Shown here: in pieces, positions 61,203 through 64,000 of the stretch
How positions within the stretch are numbered: position 1 is the first letter of the stretch
How the letters are laid out: each line of letters starts with the position of its first letter
Assembly: GCF_000485595.1 (NCBI RefSeq)
Contig: NW_014577436.1
Location: 193,981 to 257,980 of the forward strand
DNA length: 64,000 nucleotides
Direction of reading: 5' to 3'
DNA from: Priapulus caudatus
Lineage: Eukaryota; Priapulida; Priapulimorpha; Priapulimorphida; Priapulidae
Position numbers and translations under genes: made by a program
Notes under the pieces: model-generated
The model's database searches: none
What the model was told of the DNA's origin: nothing
What the model saw: only the letters and a program-made list of their open reading frames with translations

Positions 61203-61825
61203 GATGATGCAATGAAGGTGGTTCCAACAAAAGGCAGGTAATTGTTATAGCTTATACAATGGTCATTTTGGAACATTTCAATTCACGACTGGAAATTAAA
61301 AAAGATGTTTTTGAGTGCATAGCAATGTTTCCATTGCAGTTCCATACCTCGCCATGTAACGAAAAGTTGGTGTTGGTCTGGTATTTGTAATTAACACATA
61401 AAAACGAGAAAAACTGAGGATTGGTAAGAAGATCAAGCTAGAAAACTTGCGTAGCTCCAAAACCAGTAAAAGTGCCATTGATTAAAAATGCTTCCATTTC
61501 CTAAATGCACTCAAATCCACATGATTTCCTATGCATCATTAAAAGACATATATTAAAAGCTTCTGGCCATAATGATAGCGAAGAAGAGGCGCTGTCCATT
61601 GCTGCTGTAAAATTTTCCTTTTTTAAGAAGATAATTATAGAGATTTATTTATATGTAGTAAAATCACTTTCACCAACTTGTGTTTCTGGTCCACCAGTAA
61701 TTTCCGATTTTGCACCTGATTCCCATAGATATGATTTAATCATATTTTGTTATAGATCAATAGGATTTCTCTCAGATTGAATATAGGCATACCCCGCCTT
61801 TTCTGAATTTCCAGAGCACCACTTG
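61203..61825. other. No gene supported
   Basis: A 91-codon plus-strand frame at 61505-61780 has no recognisable motif or splice signals. Confidence 0.35.
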
Positions 61826-62095
61826 CAGGGATAGAAATTACCTTTGAACAAGGGAGTCGCAACGGACTTCCATGCCTCAAAAAGAGGAATTTCGGCAGTC
61901 TGAAGTTTAAAACTAAACTATTAAACAATAATGCAGCCTGCTTATTTGAAGATTCGTGCGGTGCACGTCTGCCCAAAATTGTCTTTGAACATTTTGCCGA
62001 AAAAATAAGGCAATTCCGGCGAGGCCAAACTCCTCGAACGACCTAGTTTCCGTATAGGTGCAGAAGTTTCAGGAGTATTGTGACTCAGGACTCGC
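61826..62095. repeat. Dispersed repeat, copy 2 (GAACAAGGGAGTC family)
   Basis: Aligns in the same direction with 58720-59000 over about 270 bases, with indels. Unclassified; no terminal inverted repeats seen. Confidence 0.6.
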
Positions 62096-62560
62096 GTTAA
62101 TCTTCGGCACCCTGCTCTTGTATATCATATTTGTGCGAGCACGTGGGCATACAGTAGTGGTATGACATAAGGTCAACCTAAAATGTTATATCTTTGTTCG
62201 CTTTATTTTCAAGTACGATGGCATTCTCCTACTGGAAGGCGAACGTAGAAAATTTCTCGTAAGTAGGCATTACGAGAATAAAAAAATATAAGCGGATTAT
62301 GCAGTTATAGTGTTTTGCTTTTGTTATGCATGTGCAACTGTGAAGTAGTAGGCACTGGTTCGAGTACGCGGTATAAACAGTTACTACTGTTTATGAGTTT
62401 CATTCAAGTGTACTAGCAGCTCTGGTGTTACCTGCTTTGGCTTGTGGGAATAGATTCCGTGCCAATGTAGGCTTGTAGGCTGAGAATGTTTGTATCAAAA
62501 TTTTAAATACCGAATTTTACATTGATAGATGGGCGCCCCTGGGCGTGCTATGTAAAGATT

Positions 62561-62986
62561 ATGGGGGGTCTATATTCAGCCTGGTACGGGAGATTACCGG
62601 TAACCATAATATGCTAAATAATTAGATCTAATCGTTACGTCAATAAACTCAATATTCACCAGAGATAGGTCTAAACGTGTCTAAGGTATCTAAGAATTTT
62701 AGAATGTAATCATGTGTATCACTTCCGCGAGCATATATTGCCCATTTTGCTAATATATTGAATAATTGTGGCATCAATCAACTCAATATTACACAGATTC
62801 AAAGCCGGTACGGGAGCTCATTTGCATAATAGAATAATTCTAAGAATACCGGCAGAGACACATGTCTTAGCTATACTCGGTCTGTGAATATTGATTTATT
62901 GATGGCACGATTAGTCAAATAATATTAGGCAAATATATGCCGTACCCGTAAATCTCCCGTACCGGCTGAATATAGAGCACCCCCAA
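62561..62986. mobile_element. TIR element with TATATTCAGCCGGTACGGGAG ends
   Basis: The left end contains GGGGGGTCTATATTCAGCCT and GGTACGGGAGATTACCGG; the right end, in complement, reads GGGGGTGCTCTATATTCAGC and CGGTACGGGAGATTTACGGG. A third CCGGTACGGGAG copy is inside at about 62804. About 425 bases, no protein. Confidence 0.75.
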
Positions 62987-63126
62987 GATTTATGTATTTA
63001 GTCTCCCAAACGGTAAAAAAAAATCCCGAACATATGCTTACCTGGCTATTGCAAACCTCGAAGACGCCCTTAAAGAGGCCTGTATTACGAAGTTTTTTTA
63101 CTCAGGACACACTCGATCCGAAGCAA

Positions 63127-63360
63127 AATACTGTTTGCCTGACAGCGGAAAAATATCACTGATTACACCAACATTCAAAACACAGCAATTTTATATGCAG
63201 TTATACTAGTATAGTGAAAAATGATTTGACCACATGGCATACCGGCTTGGATATTATCGTGTCGCGAGAAAACGAAATACAAATGGTGGCCTTCAAACAA
63301 GCTGCCATATAATTAACAACAAAAGGGTGTGTCACTTCTGTGTGGTAAATATTATTGACT
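63127..63360. repeat. Partial copy of the 54791-56011 element interior
   Basis: Shares CCTGACAGCG, GATTACA, AACACAGCAATTTTATATGC-like and CTTCAAACAAGC words in the same order with 54970-55200. No terminal ends detected here. Confidence 0.5.
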
Positions 63361-63964
63361 TCAATTAATGTCCAATAATTCGAGGCACTTTTCTGTCATT
63401 GTCATTCCGCTAAGTGTTATATCTGACTGGTAATCCACAAGCTTCTCCACTTAACAGACTACTGCGGCCATTAGTACTTACACTCCTGTTACGATATCCC
63501 AGAATATACTGCGTGCCAGCCCCCAGCCAATGTGAAATCAGAAATGCTGTTTCAGCTGTTTCGGCAAGAGGATAGGCAGCCTGGTCGCACCTGAAGCGTG
63601 TGATGCGCATGTACAGCCACTGGAGAGCAGATGTACCAAAAAAAAAAAAAACTGTTTGTGAACCGTGTGCTACACGCGTTTGTGTACATAGTCTAGAGAC
63701 TACGGCGTAATTAGTGGGCGGCGAATCGGACGGCTTAAAACAATTAAAATTTGTAAAGCATTGAAAATTTTTTTTTTAATGTCCAGGAAGCCGTTTACTA
63801 GTTCATACCTGTACATTATTAACCAAACTCTAGGCTATGACAGCCGCTAAAAGTTTAGGTCCCAACGCCTTTGACATATGAATTAACGAGTTTTGCTATC
63901 ACAGTAATTGGCCGATGAAGTTTCTGGCGATATTTCACGGTGAAAGCGTATGTGAGGACATCTG
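63361..63964. other. No gene supported
   Basis: A 66-codon minus-strand frame (63410-63610) has no recognisable motif. A(12) and T(9) runs are present. Confidence 0.35.
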
Positions 63965-64000
63965 TTTTAGCTCATCTGACATAGGGTCAGGAATGGCAGG
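63965..64000. repeat. CTCATCTGACATAG repeat, cut by the window edge
   Basis: TTTTAGCTCATCTGACATAG begins a third copy of the family seen at 43178 and 56231. Confidence 0.6.

Overview
The window reads as nuclear DNA of a ciliated marine invertebrate, probably a lophotrochozoan-type animal. The signs are AT-rich sequence, short exons with GT-AG introns, long introns, abundant microsatellites (CACG, TA, GATA, CATC, GA), many short inverted-repeat transposons, and the CTCATCTGA/GTCCGTCC dispersed repeat that I associate with several marine invertebrate genomes. The species cannot be fixed from sequence alone. There is an 889-base N gap at 39757-40645. Several stretches (about 12.1-13.6, 19.0-20.1 and 21.6-26.0 kb) look like unpolished long-read sequence with many single-base indels.

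Layout. (1) 1-6.5 kb: CGTG and TA repeats, a fold-back element, then a five-coding-exon plus-strand gene (2336-6458) for an unrecognised 261-residue secreted protein with no cysteine in its mature part. Its introns hold a microsatellite, a small transposon, and a 316-base tandem duplication carrying a TTAGGG/TTAGTG tract. (2) 6.5-9.5 kb: intergenic. (3) 9.5-46.8 kb, minus strand: the main gene, DRC1 (CCDC164), a subunit of the nexin-dynein regulatory complex of motile cilia. I recovered 19 coding exons whose splice phases all agree, encoding about 666 residues to the stop codon; only the N-terminal exon or exons are missing. (4) Inside DRC1 introns: a complete single-exon class A GPCR on the opposite strand (29062-30006), several transposons, a roughly 1.1 kb GC-rich satellite, and a second, frameshifted copy of four consecutive DRC1 exons (21.6-25.5 kb). 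The intact copy lies at 30.4-34.1 kb, so the GPCR sits between the two copies. (5) 46.8-64 kb: mostly transposon-derived inverted repeats, with two phase-compatible plus-strand exons (51437 and 57971) that may start a gene divergent from DRC1, and one orphan minus-strand exon near 61.0-61.2 kb.

The genes do not form a pathway. DRC1 acts in axonemes, the GPCR at the plasma membrane, and the first gene outside the cell. The most unusual points are the broken partial duplication inside DRC1, the GPCR whose NPxxY motif has lost its proline, the cysteine-free secreted protein, and the telomere-like repeat inside a tandem duplication.
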